The notes under the pieces are model-generated. The model was not told where the DNA came from. It saw nothing but the letters and a program-made list of their open reading frames with translations, and did not search any database. A DNA stretch of 64,000 bases from Scylla paramamosain (Eukaryota; Arthropoda; Malacostraca; Decapoda; Portunidae): assembly GCF_035594125.1 (NCBI RefSeq), contig NC_087190.1, positions 8,786,104 through 8,850,103 on the forward strand. Reading direction: 5' to 3'. Positions 15,321-28,900 of the stretch are shown here, piece by piece. The number at the start of each line of letters is the position of its first letter. Positions within the stretch are counted from its first letter, which is position 1. A program made the translations under genes and the position numbers.

Positions 15321-15877
15321 AATTTAATCTGAAGATCAAGTATTGCCCAGTAAAGTAAATATGACTGAACATGCTTTGTCTCAAAATGTTGCTGTTGCTT
15401 CTATGTCAGAAATTGCTAATTTCTCATGAGAGGAATTTTTTCCTGCCCAGCGTCAAGATCCTTTATGGTCTGCTGTGGTGTATGCCTTAGAATCGGGTGA
15501 TGAGTCTTTGTCTCAGTTTTCCATTGTTGATGGTATATTATGTCGTACTTTGTCAATTCATGAGCAAACGGTGGCGTAATTTGTCATCCCCACTTCTTTA
15601 GTTCCATCTGTGCATCAGCTCATTCATGACGCTCCCCAGTCTGGTCATCCAGGACGTGACAAATCCTTAACAATGGTTTGTAATCGTTATTACTGGCCTA
15701 TGACGAATCTTGGCATCACAAATCGTGTAGCGCAATGTCTTTCTTGTGCACAAACTAAAGGTATCACTCACACAGCTCCTATGCTTGAATATCCTACTCT
15801 GTGGATCCTTTTGATACTGTTGCTATGGACCTTCAGCAGTTAACTCGCAGTCACCAAAGGTCTTATGTTCTAGTCTG
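15321..15877 (+). pseudogene. pol: Gypsy integrase, N-terminal zinc region, truncated by CACTA insertion
   Basis: The ORF 15,610-15,843 contains VHQLIHDAPQSGHPGRDKSL, then RYYWPM and CLSCAQTKG: the H-H-C-C zinc-binding module and the YYWP signature of gypsy integrases. After a one-base shift near 15,800 the frame continues with PFDTVAMDLQQL, where the Asp corresponds to the first catalytic residue of the DDE core. The coding sequence stops at 15,877, where a CACTG transposon end begins; the next codons are at 32,060. Confidence 0.83.
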
Positions 15878-15892
15878 CACTGTAAAAAAATA
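15878..15892 (+). repeat. CACTA left terminal inverted repeat
   Basis: CACTGTAAAAAAATA; pairs imperfectly with the right end, with 2-bp duplication TG just outside. Confidence 0.7.
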
Positions 15893-16945
15893 ATATGTAA
15901 ATTTTACAGGAAATTTACTGGCAACCAGGCTGCCAAACTTTTTATGTAGAATTTACAGTTATCTCTAAACAATAATTTCCATATAAATAACAATTTTCTG
16001 GTAAATTTTAAAGGTTTCTATTTTTTCCTTGTAAATTATCACAGGATTTTTATGTATACCATTTGCAGAAGCTACTTGTCAAAAGAAAAGGGGAAAATTA
16101 ATTCTTGATTTTATTGTATCTTACTGGGACAGTACTGGCAAACAGTATTTGTAGTTTACAGGAACTTGTGAACAACTTAACAGTATCAGTTTCTAAAGAA
16201 ATTTCTAGTTGATATCCATATTATGTACACTTGATAATAGCAGTACAGCACATAGATCCTTCATATATCAAACTGATTTGGAAAGTCTGGATTGAAAAAA
16301 AAATAAAAAGATACATCTAATGACTTGTTGGGATCCGACCCTTTTTTTTGTATTTCCCAAATTTTCTCTGTATATCAGAAGAAAGTTTGTATACCTGTGT
16401 ACTATTGTATAGGCAATTAAGACAATACAGTACATACATATCAAATTATAACTTTATATACAAATGGTGGACGTTGCAATGCTGCTGCTCTCACTACACA
16501 TTACTGTTTACAATTGCCAGCTGATCACACGCCAGAATGCCTGCTGGCCAACCGAACCATGCACCGCATATTATTAAACTTTATTCAGTATACACTTACC
16601 AACAGTTCGAGAGGTTGACTGACTGGCAGCCAGGCAGGAGTATATTATCTCCTTCAGATGGTCAGCATATAAACAAAAGGCACACTGAGAGCAGTGGGCA
16701 TCTGCTATACACAGACTTTTTTTATGATGAACTGAAAAGTTCGCTGTATGCAGAAAAGAGCAGATATCAGAAGAAACCAGTATCTGATAGAGCAAATTTG
16801 ATATATTGAGGTTATATCCTGAATCAACAGCAATGTTTTAATTACAACTGTAAAATGCTGTAATCTCTCCAATATCCATCCTAGTTATTAGCCAAAGGCC
16901 CATCCAGAGAATGAATAGGGGTGCACATGATTGTAAAACACCCAG
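15893..16945. other. CACTA left subterminal region, no gene
   Basis: AT-rich. The first ~130 bp repeats variants of GTAAATTTTACAGG / GTAAATTTTAAAGG / GTAGAATTTACAG, the kind of short palindromic subterminal repeat that CACTA accessory proteins bind in plants. The remaining ~900 bp shows no recognisable gene. Confidence 0.5.
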
Positions 16946-17066
16946 ATAATGACTTACTGTCCGAATAGTGATCCTTACCCTCCAGATAGCAACTCTTACT
17001 GTCACAATAGCCAATCGGACACTTGTCTGGATAATGACAAGTCTAGATACTGACAGTCTGGACATT
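16946..17066. repeat. Degenerate ~21-bp tandem motifs
   Basis: Successive variants of CCAGATAATGACTTACTGT: CCGAATAGTGATCCTTACCCT, CCAGATAGCAACTCTTACTGT, CACAATAGCCAATCGGACACT, CTGGATAATGACAAGT, CTAGATACTGACAGT. Possibly further subterminal motifs of the CACTA element. Confidence 0.5.
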
Positions 17067-17834
17067 GGAGAGATTGGCGTACTGCAGAAATGCGACTATC
17101 AGCACTTGTAAGATTTTTTACCTTTAATAGCAATATAACTAAATAAATACTATAATCACACTTGACATAGTAGAACTTATATTTACTGGGCATTTTGAGG
17201 ACTTTTTTTATGAATATTAAATTTCCTTTTCTATATGAACAGATCTTGAGTATATCAGACATCTACCTGACAATATACACAAGTACAAAAATATTTAATT
17301 ACCTCTGTGGGAAATCACTTCAACTGAACCAAAGTATATGAAAATAAATTAACTGTTTCCAGTATCTGAAACATTCTTCGAAAAATAAGCAAGGTATTAT
17401 TTAAACTGTGTGTGTTTATGAGAAAAGCACAGAACGAATGCATGGACTGAAATATATAAGGAATCTGATAACCAAGCTGAATAAAAAAAAAAGCCATCCT
17501 TTTAGAGAAAGCACGACATCAGTAATAAGAAACATGGGAACCTGAATGCTGTCCAACTGCCCATGGAAAAGTTATAAACGTGAGAAAATTCATAGTAGAA
17601 AGATTTTATTTAACATAAATAATGTATCAGCAGCAAGTCAAGTTAGGGCATGGACAACCTACATTTTCCTCATGTTCTCACGTAAAAGATGAACTAGATA
17701 AGAGGCTTCAAAATCAAAATGAGGTAAAAGGAGAAATTACCTGACCACATTTTTAAAACTAAAAATACATTAGACAAACTTGCTAAAATATTTTTACTAA
17801 ACCACACTATACAACTTAATCAATTACTTGACAC
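17067..17834. other. AT-rich, nothing recognised
   Basis: Interior of the CACTA element. Short frames only, no motif or repeat supported. Confidence 0.5.
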
Positions 17835-19226
<1,392 letters not shown>

Positions 19227-20214
19227 GTAGCAATATGCTCAGTGACACCATCAATTGACAGCATATATCTTGTTGTAGTAAACCTTGATTCCCTTGAAAG
19301 TATTACAAATAAATAAATAAATAAATAAAAATAATGTAGCCACCTCTGGTAAGGACTTCATGACTTACCTCTAACATCTTCATCCCTTCCTCACCAATCA
19401 ATGCTTGTGGCAGAACTGCAGTAGATATTTTACCTCCTCCACCTAAAGCCTCTCCCACAAAAGACCAGGTAATAATAATGATAACAATTTTTATAGACCA
19501 CAAGATACTTCTCTATCATAATTTTTATAACAAATACCAACACATCCCCTTCCTGTTCATTAAGCATAAAGGAACCAATTAATAACTTTGTCAAAGGTAA
19601 AATGATAAGAAAACTACAATTATTTACACTGCTCCTGGTTGCAGTATTATACCTCCTTTGGTTACATATCATTACCCATTAAAATGATAACTAGGTTTCA
19701 TGATAATGTTGGTAAATATCAGGTATGTTAAGAATACAAACTTACCAAAGCCTATATTAAACATGGTGTTTGGAGAAGGTCCTTCACAAAATCAGGACTA
19801 GATGCAGTTGGCTGAAAAATGTTACAGCAAAAATAAATATACGTATATGAATATTTTCAAAATTAGGTAATAAATCACTCATGTAAAAGCGCGCTACAAA
19901 CAGATAGCACATGACACATAAAAAGAGTACTACATATACAAAAAGACAGACATACATACATGACAGCCAGGCATGAAGACAGACAGGTACTTGATGAGAC
20001 ACAGTGGTGCAGATGAACAAATAAACATGAAGTCCACATCATGGGGTAAAATTTTTCATTTTCCAGAAATCAGCTGCCAAAGAACTGTAGTAATATCATT
20101 GTTAAAGGTAAACTATATACTATTGTACTAGAATATGTGGTTTATCAGTTCAGCTTGGTATTCACTTCTGTATGTAAAGGTAACTTTTAAGGAACTAACC
20201 TTGACACATATATA
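19227..20214. other. CACTA interior, possible decayed exon, otherwise unassigned
   Basis: On the minus strand, 19,370-19,460 reads SFVGEALGGGGKISTAVLP and ends at a GAG|GTAAGT splice-donor-like site near 19,370, so it may be an exon relic downstream of the SAMD3-like gene. No family was recognised. A (TAAA)n run lies at 19,307-19,329. The rest is AT-rich without features. Confidence 0.3.
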
Positions 20215-21180
20215 CAAAAAAATTTCTTTTTCTTGTAGGTAAGACACAAGTAAGCACAGGTCATGGCTGCTACTTCTCCATTACTATTATCAACAGAGCA
20301 TCTAGCTTTTACAAGTTCCTGTCGAATTCTTACATTCTTAGTTGGTTTTTCTTCCATCCATTTCAGAATCCGTGCTTCCTTACTTGTGATGACAGAATCA
20401 AATTTTTATCTTATATTAATACCAGTGAGCTCCCTAAAATGAACAAACATCCCTACTGGTTCAAATAAATAGGGCCATTCATTTTGTTAAATGAAGAACA
20501 TCCATTTTTTTTTTCTACAATATCTTTTCTATGAGAAAAGTAAGTTTTCTTCATCAAATCCTCCACTTCATCACTAAGTTTTTGGTTGTATTTCTGCTTC
20601 AGTAAACCTTGCTTATTTTCTTTAGTTGTTTCTGATTCTCCATCTGGGTAATCACCTGGCATATCATTTATGCAGCCATATTTATCTCGTAAGGGTTGGT
20701 CCAGCTTCCACAACATCCTCCTCTTCTGTTACAAGAGAGTTCTTCTTTATCAGTGAGTTACTATTACATTTTCTGTTTATGTTGTCAAACCTTGACTGCA
20801 ATTGTTTCAGAAGGGAACTGTATCCAGTACCAACAAGAGTCCCCTCAATTTCTTCTAAGAAAAAAATGTGTATACTTCTTCATAATCTTTTGTGCAATTG
20901 TTGCTATTGCCCTTTTGCCTGGCTTCCGGGAGATCTTGCAAATTTCATCAACTAGAATTCTCACCATCTCTCTTCTTGCTGATGGATTAGGTATCAACCC
21001 ATTTTGTAAACATGTTATTAGACTTTTTTTTTTTTTCATCTGCCCAAACACTATTTACACCAAACTGTAACTTTGATGTCTCTCTGTATTGCTCTGAGGT
21101 TGAAGGTGGAGTAACTGTTTCAGATACTTTAGCATGGTTTGATATAGCATTTTCTTGTGATGTTTGAGATGGTGTGGCCT
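20215..21180 (-). pseudogene. SAMD3-like protein, C-terminal body, decayed (CACTA second gene)
   Basis: Minus-strand segments in N-to-C order: PNPSARREMVRILVDEICKI with KPGKRAIATIAQKIMKKYT (21,000-20,885), then after a frameshift GTLVGTGYSSLLKQLQSRFD (about 20,850-20,790), then DKYGCINDMPGDYPDGESET and VEDLMKKTYFSHRKDI (20,690-20,515), then WPYLFEPVGMFVHFRELTGI (about 20,480-20,420) and KWMEEKPTKNV. This succession matches, from memory, the multicopy animal proteins annotated sterile alpha motif domain-containing protein 3-like. Frameshifts separate nearly every block. Its place downstream of the transposase-like gene inside one CACTA element suggests an accessory protein of that element; that role is inference. 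Confidence 0.62.
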
Positions 21181-21466
21181 CTGAAACTTAATGTTGATCT
21201 AAATAACATAGTGCGTTAAATTTTCCTGGACAAACACAATAGTCAAATCTCATACACTGCAGTATCCAGACGGCCTTTTATTGTTATTTAGGACTTCCAA
21301 GTTTTTTCAAGTTTTGGAGCTTTTGAGTTCTAAGGTTTCATTATACCTGTTTATTTCATAATGTCTGTCTATAACAAGTTCATAAAATGTTAGTGTAGGT
21401 AATATACACATTTGCTACAATATTTTATAAGATGATAAAGTCATTTATCTTATACTATGTATGTAC
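21181..21466. other. Probable intron of SAMD3-like gene
   Basis: AT-rich, no coding pattern. It lies between the SAM-like exon and the C-terminal body on the minus strand. Confidence 0.4.
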
Positions 21467-21625
21467 CTTTTTTCCAGTTACTAAGATGCTTTCGCATCTG
21501 AATTTCCTTAAGTATGAGAAGATCAGAGAGCTGAACATATTTTAGGCCACCTTTTGTTTCAACACCTATTTTGATAAGGTGTTCACATGCTTCCTCCAGA
21601 AGTTGTTGAAGAAGATTTGGAAGAA
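21467..21625 (-). pseudogene. SAMD3-like protein, SAM-like exon
   Basis: Open on the minus strand across about 50 codons: LLEEACEHLIKIGVETKGGL followed by KYVQLSDLLILKEIQMRKHL and SNWKK, then a GT donor (AAAAAAG|GTACAT, boundary 21,467). The alternation of GVxxxxxLxxV..DL..L..IQxRKxL is the pattern of a small SAM-type helical domain. It lies between the N-terminal exon (23,434-23,654) and the C-terminal body, in the right order for one spliced gene. Confidence 0.5.
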
Positions 21626-22199
21626 CACTCTGCCTTTTTTATTTCCTTCATTACTCCACAGCTCTAATGACAGAAACACACAAAATGTGAAAAATCAAGA
21701 GATTCAAAATGACCCTATAAATTCCCTTGACTTTACTAGGATAGTACACCCACCCTGGTATATGACCAAACCAAAATGTGGCAACGTTGGCCAACCAAGG
21801 AGTGCATCATGCGAGTGGGTAAGCAGATCTCATTGAATGCCCTCATATCTAACCTACTCGTAAATATCCCTGAAGTACTATGATAATTAGTATATATCTG
21901 TTCCGTTATGAAATACTCATATAGCTGTGTATTAAATGCATGATTTTGTAATCTAAGGAAATTTGTCAAGCCTATCAGGGAAATTCCAAAGATTTGTTGT
22001 GAGAGCTGTGTAAATATGGCCAATGTAATGTGGCAGGGTTGTTGTAGCGCCACTGGAAGCGTGGGTGCATGTCAGTGCAAAATTTTGGCATCAGGAATGG
22101 GCGTAAGCTGGTTTCAGCATATAACAGAGGGGGTTTAATATTTATATGATTAATTACAACAAAGGTTATATAACTACAATTTTTTTTTTTAAGTAAGTA
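21626..22199. other. CACTA interior, nothing recognised
   Basis: Probably intron on the minus strand. A 105-codon minus frame (21,736-22,053) has no recognisable motif. Confidence 0.4.
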
Positions 22200-22817
22200 C
22201 AGTAAAATCCCTCTCATCTGGCATTCGAGTATCCAGCAGCTTCAAGTATCCGGCACATTTTTCCCCAAGCCTTAAAATCAATAAAAAATCAATGTGTACT
22301 CATAAAATCAATTAAAATTCCAGCGCGAGGCATACTTTGTCCCCTCGCCACCAGAGCGCACTGCTTCGCGCCACCCACGGCCCACTGCACTGTATTTACT
22401 CAGTGACTCAGTCCCGCATGTGCACTGTTTATCACCTGACGCCTTCATCATGCCTAAAGTTGTAGAAAAGAGGAAGCGTGTTGTGCTTACACTTAAGCAG
22501 AAGGTAGACATTTGTCAACGATTAGAGAGAGGTGAAAGCAGACAGCAACTAATGGCGGAATATGGTGTGGGCTCATCAACTATTTATGACATTAAATCCC
22601 AAACCAAAAAGTTGTGTGATTACATGAAAGCCACCGACACCCCAAAGGCAGCGGAAAATCGTCACACACTGCAGTATCATCGTGGTGAAATGATACGAGT
22701 GGTTCAGCTTGAAAAGATCAGAAGGACATAATTTCACTTCTATTCAAGTATCCGGCAACTGTCAAGTATCCGGCATGTCGGCGGTCCCGTTGATGCCGGA
22801 TAAGAGGGATTTTACTG
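22200..22817 (+). mobile_element. Tigger/pogo-like transposon, internally deleted (618 bp)
   Basis: Left end CAGTAAAATCCCTCTCATCTGGCAT, right end (reverse complement) CAGTAAAATCCCTCTTATCCGGCATC; 25-bp inverted repeats with two or three mismatches. TA flanks both sides (22,198-22,199 and 22,818-22,819), the target duplication of the Tc1/mariner-pogo superfamily. Second-order repeats TTCAAGTATCCGGCA occur near both ends. The interior keeps only the N-terminal DNA-binding part of a transposase, so it could move only with help from a full element. Confidence 0.9.
22450..22731 (+). pseudogene. Tigger/pogo transposase N-terminal fragment (CENP-B-type HTH)
   Basis: The ATG at 22,450 (an upstream in-frame ATG exists at 22,420) begins MPKVVEKRKRVVLTLKQKVD, continuing ICQRLERGESRQQLMAEYGV and GSSTIYDIKSQ: a psq/CENP-B N-terminal helix-turn-helix that binds transposon ends. 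About 94 residues remain; the second HTH and DDE nuclease domain are absent and the frame ends in a short tail before the right inverted repeat. The frame itself is intact, so a truncated end-binding protein could in principle be made; no evidence for expression. Confidence 0.85.
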
Positions 22818-23433
22818 TACATATACATTACAAAAGCTCTACACTACACAAACATTACTTATGGAGAAAATTATTGCTATGTTAAATCAATCACTGATAA
22901 ATAATCCTAAAAATTCAGATAAACACATTTTGATTCCTCCAAATCTCTGAGTCAATAAAGCATCACTCAGGTCAAAATTTTGTATAGTATACATTTCCTC
23001 TGAGCAGTGGAATTCAAGCGTACATCCAGGTTTTGACATTTATTACTCATATATATAGGGCTATACAAGAGCAACAACAGCATAATTTTTAGGAGCTCCT
23101 CCCCTATGTTTACTTTGCATTAATACCAAGACCCTGACTGAGAACAACCCTTTGCTGTGGCAATGCTACCCTGTCCGTGTGATGATATCACATTAAAACC
23201 ATAACTTTTTACCTGCCCACAAACACGAAACAGCGCTAGTCGACAATGAAATTTACCCCATGCAAAACCACCTTCAGACTATGTTTAAAGAGCTGTGTAC
23301 TAGACCAAACCATCTTGTGCAAGTGGATACACTCCTCAAATTTGAAGCAATTTCTGAGATGCTGTTCTTTAGCATGTCGTGCATGATAGCTACTGTGCCT
23401 TGTACATACATTAGCAATTTATCTAACGCTTAC
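22818..23433. other. CACTA interior, probable intron
   Basis: AT-rich sequence between the Tigger insertion and the donor of the exon at 23,434. No coding pattern on either strand. Confidence 0.4.
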
Positions 23434-23654
23434 CTGCCTCATCAGGGCTCATAATCAATGTGTCTCGACGGCTTGTATTACACACGTCACTATCACTAGC
23501 ATCGATCTCATATCCATCATAGTCCTTGGGTACCAACAATTCAAGTTCATGTCTCAGTTTTTTGTATGTAACTTTAGTGACGAGTTTCTAATTCAACTTG
23601 ATCTTTCGTTGCCTCATTGTAATCATGTTCTACTATTCCACACATTTTTCCTGC
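23434..23654 (-). pseudogene. SAMD3-like gene, N-terminal exon
   Basis: Minus strand: pyrimidine-rich acceptor TTTTTTTCCCTAG just upstream of 23,654, donor GAGGCAG|GTAAGCG at 23,434. It reads MITMRQRKIKLN, one in-frame TAG, then KVTYKKLRHELELLVPKDYD followed by an acidic stretch (GYEIDASDSDV). The Lys/Leu-rich segment ending PxDYDG resembles the start of SAMD3-like proteins, from memory. Splice sites look intact although the frame is broken. It follows the transposase-like gene, whose last coding stretch ends at a CTTAG|GTAAGT donor near 23,782, so both products may derive from one transcript. Confidence 0.48.
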
Positions 23655-23769
23655 CTAGGGAAAAAAATATAGGAATTTGCATTACTCCTAAAGATCCCTA
23701 AGGATTTTTTTTTTTTTTCGGTGAACAATACTATAATCCATAATAATCAGGTGTCCTTTAGGACTATTT

Positions 23770-24164
23770 TCTTTGACTTACCTAAGTTGTACCACAATGT
23801 CCTATGAAGATATAACATGTTTGAGTGGGATCAATAGTGATTTTCTTTTCTTGTAGCCATTAAGAGGTATGTAATTGATCAATTTTAAAGACTCTATACA
23901 CTGGACAGAAGTGGGTGCTGAATTGTGCAATAATGTGTATACATGTAAGCTTTTTAAAGTTGTAACTTGAATTACTGTACACTTGTGTACAACGATTCAA
24001 TACGATGAGCTGAATTTCTCTTAAACAGTAGGCCAGTTTCACATATACCTAATACAGTATAGTGCCCCTTCTTATAATGGGTGCCCTTTATTACTACTTC
24101 CAAACTAACTTCTGCATTTTTTGCTATCTGGCACATCTTCATGGCAGTCTGAATACTTTTTTTT
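23770..24164 (-). pseudogene. Transposase-like protein, C-terminal segment
   Basis: Minus strand: IQTAMKMCQIAKNAEVSLEV, then VIKGTHYKKGHYTVLGICET and GLLFKR; after stops, KLINYIPLNGYKKRKSLLIP and LKHVIS. The KGTxYKKGHYxV stretch is a conserved late segment of this family as I recall it. It ends at a donor-like CTTAG|GTAAGTCA near 23,782. A LINE 3' fragment separates it from the central segment. Confidence 0.55.
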
Positions 24165-24920
24165 GTGTGTGTGTGTAGGAGGGACACTGGCCAAGGGCAA
24201 CAAAAATCCATTAAAATGAAAATAAAAATGCCCACTGAAATGCCAGTCCCATAAAAGGGTCAAAGCAATAATCAAAAACTGATGGATAAGTGTTTTGAAA
24301 CCTCCCTCTTGAAAGAATTCAAGTCATAGGAAGGTGGAAATACAGAAGCAGGCAGGGAGTTCCAGAGTTTACTAGAAAAAGGGATGAATGATTGAGAAAA
24401 CTGGTTAACTTGCGTTAGAGAGGTGGACAGAATAGGGGTGAGAGAAAGAAGAAAGTCTTGTGTAGCGAGGCTGTGGAAGGAGGGGAGGCATGCAGTTAGC
24501 AAGATCAGAAGAGCAGTTAGCATGAAAATAGCGGTAGAAGACAGCTAGAGATGCAACATTGCGGCAGTGAGAGAGAGGCTGAAGATAGACAATTAGAGGA
24601 GAGGAGTCGATGAGACGAAAAGCTTTTAATTCCACCTTGTCTAGAAGAGCAGTATGAGTGGAAATCCCCCCACATACATGTGAAGCATATTCTATACATG
24701 GATGGATAAGGCCCTTGTACAGAGTTAGCAGCTGAGGGTGTGAAAAAAAACTGGTGGAGACGTCTCAGAATGCCTAACTTCATAGAAGCTGTTTTAGCTA
24801 GAGATGAGATGTGAAGTTTCCAGTTCAGTAAAGGAAAGACCGAGGATGTTCAGTGTAGAAGAGGGGGACAGTTGAGTGTCATTGAAGAAGAGGGGATAGT
24901 TGTCTGGAAGGTTGTGTCTG
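24165..24920 (-). mobile_element. 5'-truncated LINE fragment (same family)
   Basis: About 755 bp, minus strand, poly(A) side at 24,160-24,175 (T-run, GTGTAGGAGGGACACTGGCCAAGGGCAAC) and ending inside RT at 24,920 (TTGTCTGGAAGGTTGTGTC). It matches the C-terminal coding and 3' UTR of the copies at 7324 and 25,936. The 5' truncation is typical of target-primed reverse transcription. It splits the transposase-like gene. Confidence 0.88.
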
Positions 24921-25935
24921 GATGATATACATCTGGGATTAAAGAAATGCCTTTTGGTACCTCTACTCTATTTTGAAAATAAGGTCTGGCCTACTTCTAG
25001 GCTTGTAATAACTGCTATTTTTCACTCAGTGTTTGGCAGACATTCTTTAAATTCTGTGCACTTTTAACACAGGTTTTGAAGTAGCAATGCTTGCTTTCGA
25101 AGTGCAACGTCCACAAACGTATTAACGGACCAAACTGCAAAATGAGCTTTGGATAGTGCTTCAAAAAAGTGATGTTTGGGCTTTAGTTTCTCATTTGGGA
25201 AACATGATAGCCTATCTTCCAGATATTCATCAATAAGAACTACAAGATAAGCAGTGTCAGAGTCTTTAATTTTTGGGGCACATACTATTTCCACAATATC
25301 ATGCAGTAAAAGGAACAACTGCCAAACTGGATCATCTTCATTCTTTATTATGTCAGATATGATAACAGGTAACGCGTATTAAGCACCAGTTTTGTGTAGC
25401 TTTGCCACCCAATCTAATGCCGATAACATTTCCCTAGCATGACTTTGAGGCAGCATCAGCACCAACATAATTAAACATGGTTATTCGTTGGTTCAGTCCT
25501 GCATATGTAAACCATCCTTTTACATTGATAAGATGCTTCAAATTCATGGCTACATCATAATCACCAACACCCAAGCATGGTGGAAAACCTGGTGCACAAA
25601 CATGATAATATTTCGAAACACAGAAAGCAGAATTAAATTTAATACCATTTACATTATTCAAAACACTGTGTTCATTGTCAAGATGCCTTATTGCTGCATT
25701 GTAATTTAATGCTGTTCTCTGTCTGCCAATACAAACAGGGTCACTCAGAAATTTTTTAAGGGTGATGGTACAATATTGATAGAAGTGTTCAACTGCACTG
25801 AAATTATCAATTAAGCCACCAATACCATGCGACCCCAAGTTATCTCCAGTAATACAATACAATGTTCCCTTCACAGTTTCATTACGTATCTTAATTCCAT
25901 TGTTCTCAAGGTCCTATACATCTTCAACTAATGTA
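24921..25935 (-). pseudogene. Transposase-like protein, central segment
   Basis: Minus strand from 25,935: LENNGIKIRNETVKGTLYCI, then TGDNLGSHGIGGLIDNFSAV with HFYQYC, HVCAPGFPPCLGVGDYDVAM, KGWFTYAGLNQRI, then DDPVWQLFLLLHDIVEIVCA, LIDEYLEDR and KLKPKHHF. After a one-base frameshift near 25,160 come HYPKLILQFGPLIRLWTLHF and ESKHCYFK. The invariant blocks (GDNLGSH, PPCLG, LKPKHHF, FGPLIRLWT, FESKH) and their order match the family as I recall it. The catalytic residues are not established here. Bounded on both sides by LINE insertions. Confidence 0.68.
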
Positions 25936-28900
25936 AGGAGGAGGCAGTAGACACCTGCCGAAACGATAATTACTCCCAGTGAGGTCTAAAGCACTGTTCA
26001 GGGGGTGCTGTGAACTTTTCATTAAACCCAGCTGTGACCTCACTGAACGTTTCCCTTTGTGTCTCACAACACAAGGGGGTAGTCACAGCCTGCCCTCTAA
26101 AGACAACTCTCTTCCTCCACACAAAACTACAAGCACCTAATAACACACACACCCTTCACTCAAAAATTTTAAAATCATGGCGACTCCTACACCAGCCTCG
26201 GAGTCCCCATCTGGGGAGGGGACCATAAATGTCCCCAGGTCGGACTGCCTTTCCGTCGACGACCCTAAGTGTCTTGACACCCCCCTCAACTTTTTCTTCA
26301 TTAACTTCTGCAACATTCGCGGTCTAAGATCTAATTTTTAATCTGTAGAACACCACCTCTCCTCTTCTAAACCTCATCTTCTTTTCCTCACTGAAACTCA
26401 GGTGTCTGAGGCAACTGACAGTAGCCCCTTTTCTGTTCCCTCCTACTTTCTCTATCCTCATTTTCGATCCAAAGCTGGATGCTGCGTTTATGTGCGCAAT
26501 GACTTAACCTGCTCTCGTGCCCACGCTCTTGAATCTTCCGAGTTTTCCACCATCTGGCTACGACTACAGAGTCATTCTCATACTAAATTTATCTGTGCTG
26601 TATACCTCTCTCCTAACTCCTCTGACTATAAGAAATTCTTTGCTACTTAACTTCCAAAGTGAAGCACATTCTGACCCTCTTCCTTTTTGCAGAGATCTCC
26701 ATTCTTGGAGACTTCAATGTTCACCACTAGCTTTGGCTTTCCTCTCCCTTCCATGACCATCCTGGTGAACTAGCCTACAACTTTGCTATCCTCCATGACC
26801 TAGAGCAATTGGTGCAACACCCTACTCGTATTCCTGACCGTCTTGGAGATACGCCCAACATTCTTGACCTTTTCCTGACCTGTAATCCTTCTGCTTATGC
26901 TGTCACCCTTTCTTCTCCGTTGGGCTCCTCCGATCACAATCTCATATCTTTATCTTGTCCTATCACTCCAATCCCTCCTCAGGATCCCCCAAAGCGAAGG
27001 TGCCTCTGGCGTTTTGCCTCTGCTAGTTGGGGGGACCTGAGGAGGTATTTTGCTGATTTTCCTTAGAATGACTACTGCTTCCGTGTCAGAGACCCGTCTT
27101 TGTGTGCTGAGCGCATAACAGAGGTGATAGTGTCTGGCATGGAGGCGTACATTCCTCACTCTTTTTCTCGTCCTAAACCTTCTAAACCTTGGTTTAACAC
27201 AGCTTGTTCTCGTGCTATACATGATAGAGAGGTGGCCCACAAAAGGTACTTAAGCCTTCCATCACCAGAATCTCATGTACTTTATATTTCTGCCCGGAAC
27301 CATGCCAAGTCTGTTCTCCAACTAGCCAAAAACTCCTTCATTAACAGAAAATGTCAAAACCTTTCAAGATCTAACTCCCCTCGTGATTTCTGGCATCTAG
27401 CCAAAAATATCTCCAATAACTTTGCTTCTTCTTCTTTCCCTCCTCTACTTCAACCAGATGGCACCACTGCTATCACATCTATTTCTAAAGCTGAACTCTT
27501 TGCTCAAACCTTTGCTAAAAACGCTACCTTGGACGATTCTGGGCTTGTTCCTCCCTCTCCTCCACCCTCTGACTACTTCATGCCACGTATTAAAATTCTT
27601 CGTAATGATGTTTTCCATGCCCTCGCTGGTCTAAACCCTCGGAAGGCTTATGGACCTGATGGGGTCCCTCCTATTGTTCTCCGAAACTGTGCCTCCGTGC
27701 TTGCACCTTGCCTAGTCAAACTCTTACAGCTCTGTCTGTCAACATCTACCTTTCCTTCTTGCTGGAAGTTTGCCTACATTCAACCTGTTCCTAAAAAGGG
27801 TGACCGCTCTAATCCCTCAAACTACTGTCCTATTGCTTTAATTTCCTGCTTATCTAAAGTTTTTTAATCTATCCTCAACAGTAAGATTCTTAAACATCTA
27901 TCACTTCCCAACCTTCTATCTGATCGCCAGTGTGGGTTCCGTCAAGGCCGCTCTACTGGTGATCTTCTGGCTTTCCTTACTGAGTCCTGGTCATCCTCTT
28001 TTAGAGACTTTGGTGAAACTTTTGCTGTTGCCTTGGACATATCAAAAGCCTTTGATAAAGTCTTGCACAAAGCTTTGATTTCAAAACTACCCTCCTACGG
28101 TTTCTATCCTTCTCTCTGTAACTTCATCTCAAGTTTCCTTTCTAACCGTTCTATTGCTGCTGTGGTAGACGGTCACTGTTCTTCTCCTAAATCTATTAAC
28201 AGTGGTGTTCCTCAGGGTTCTGTCCTGTCACCCACTCTCTTCTTATTATTCATTAATGATCTTCTAAACCAAACTTCTTGTCATATCCACTCCTATGCTG
28301 ATAATACCACCCTGCACTTTTCCACGTCTTTTCATAGACGTCCAACCCTTCAGGAGGTAAACATATCACGCAGGGAAGCCACAGAACGCCTGACTTCTGA
28401 TCTTTCTAAAATTTCTGATTGGTGCAGAGCAAACTTGGTATTGTTTAATGCCTCAAAAACTCAATTCCTCCATCTATCAACTCGACACAATCTTCCAGAC
28501 AACTATCCCCTCTTCTTCAATGACACTCAACTGTCCCCCTCTTCTACACTGAACATCCTCGGTCTGTCCTTTACTTATAATCTGAACTGGAAACTTCACA
28601 TCTCATCTCTAGCTAAAACAGCTTCTATGAAGTTAGGTGTTCTGAGACATCTGAGCCAGTTTTTCTCACCCCTCCAGCTGCTAACTCTGTACAAGGGCCT
28701 TATCCGTCCATGTATGGAGTATGCTTCACATGTCTGGGGGGATTCCACTCATACTGCTCTTCTAGACAGGGTGGAATCAAAAGCTTTTCGTCTCATCAAC
28801 TCCTCTCCTCTAACTGACTGTCTTCAGCCCCTCTCTCACCGCCGCAATGTTGCATATCTAGTTGTCTTCTACCGCTATTTTCATGCCAACTGCTCTTCTG

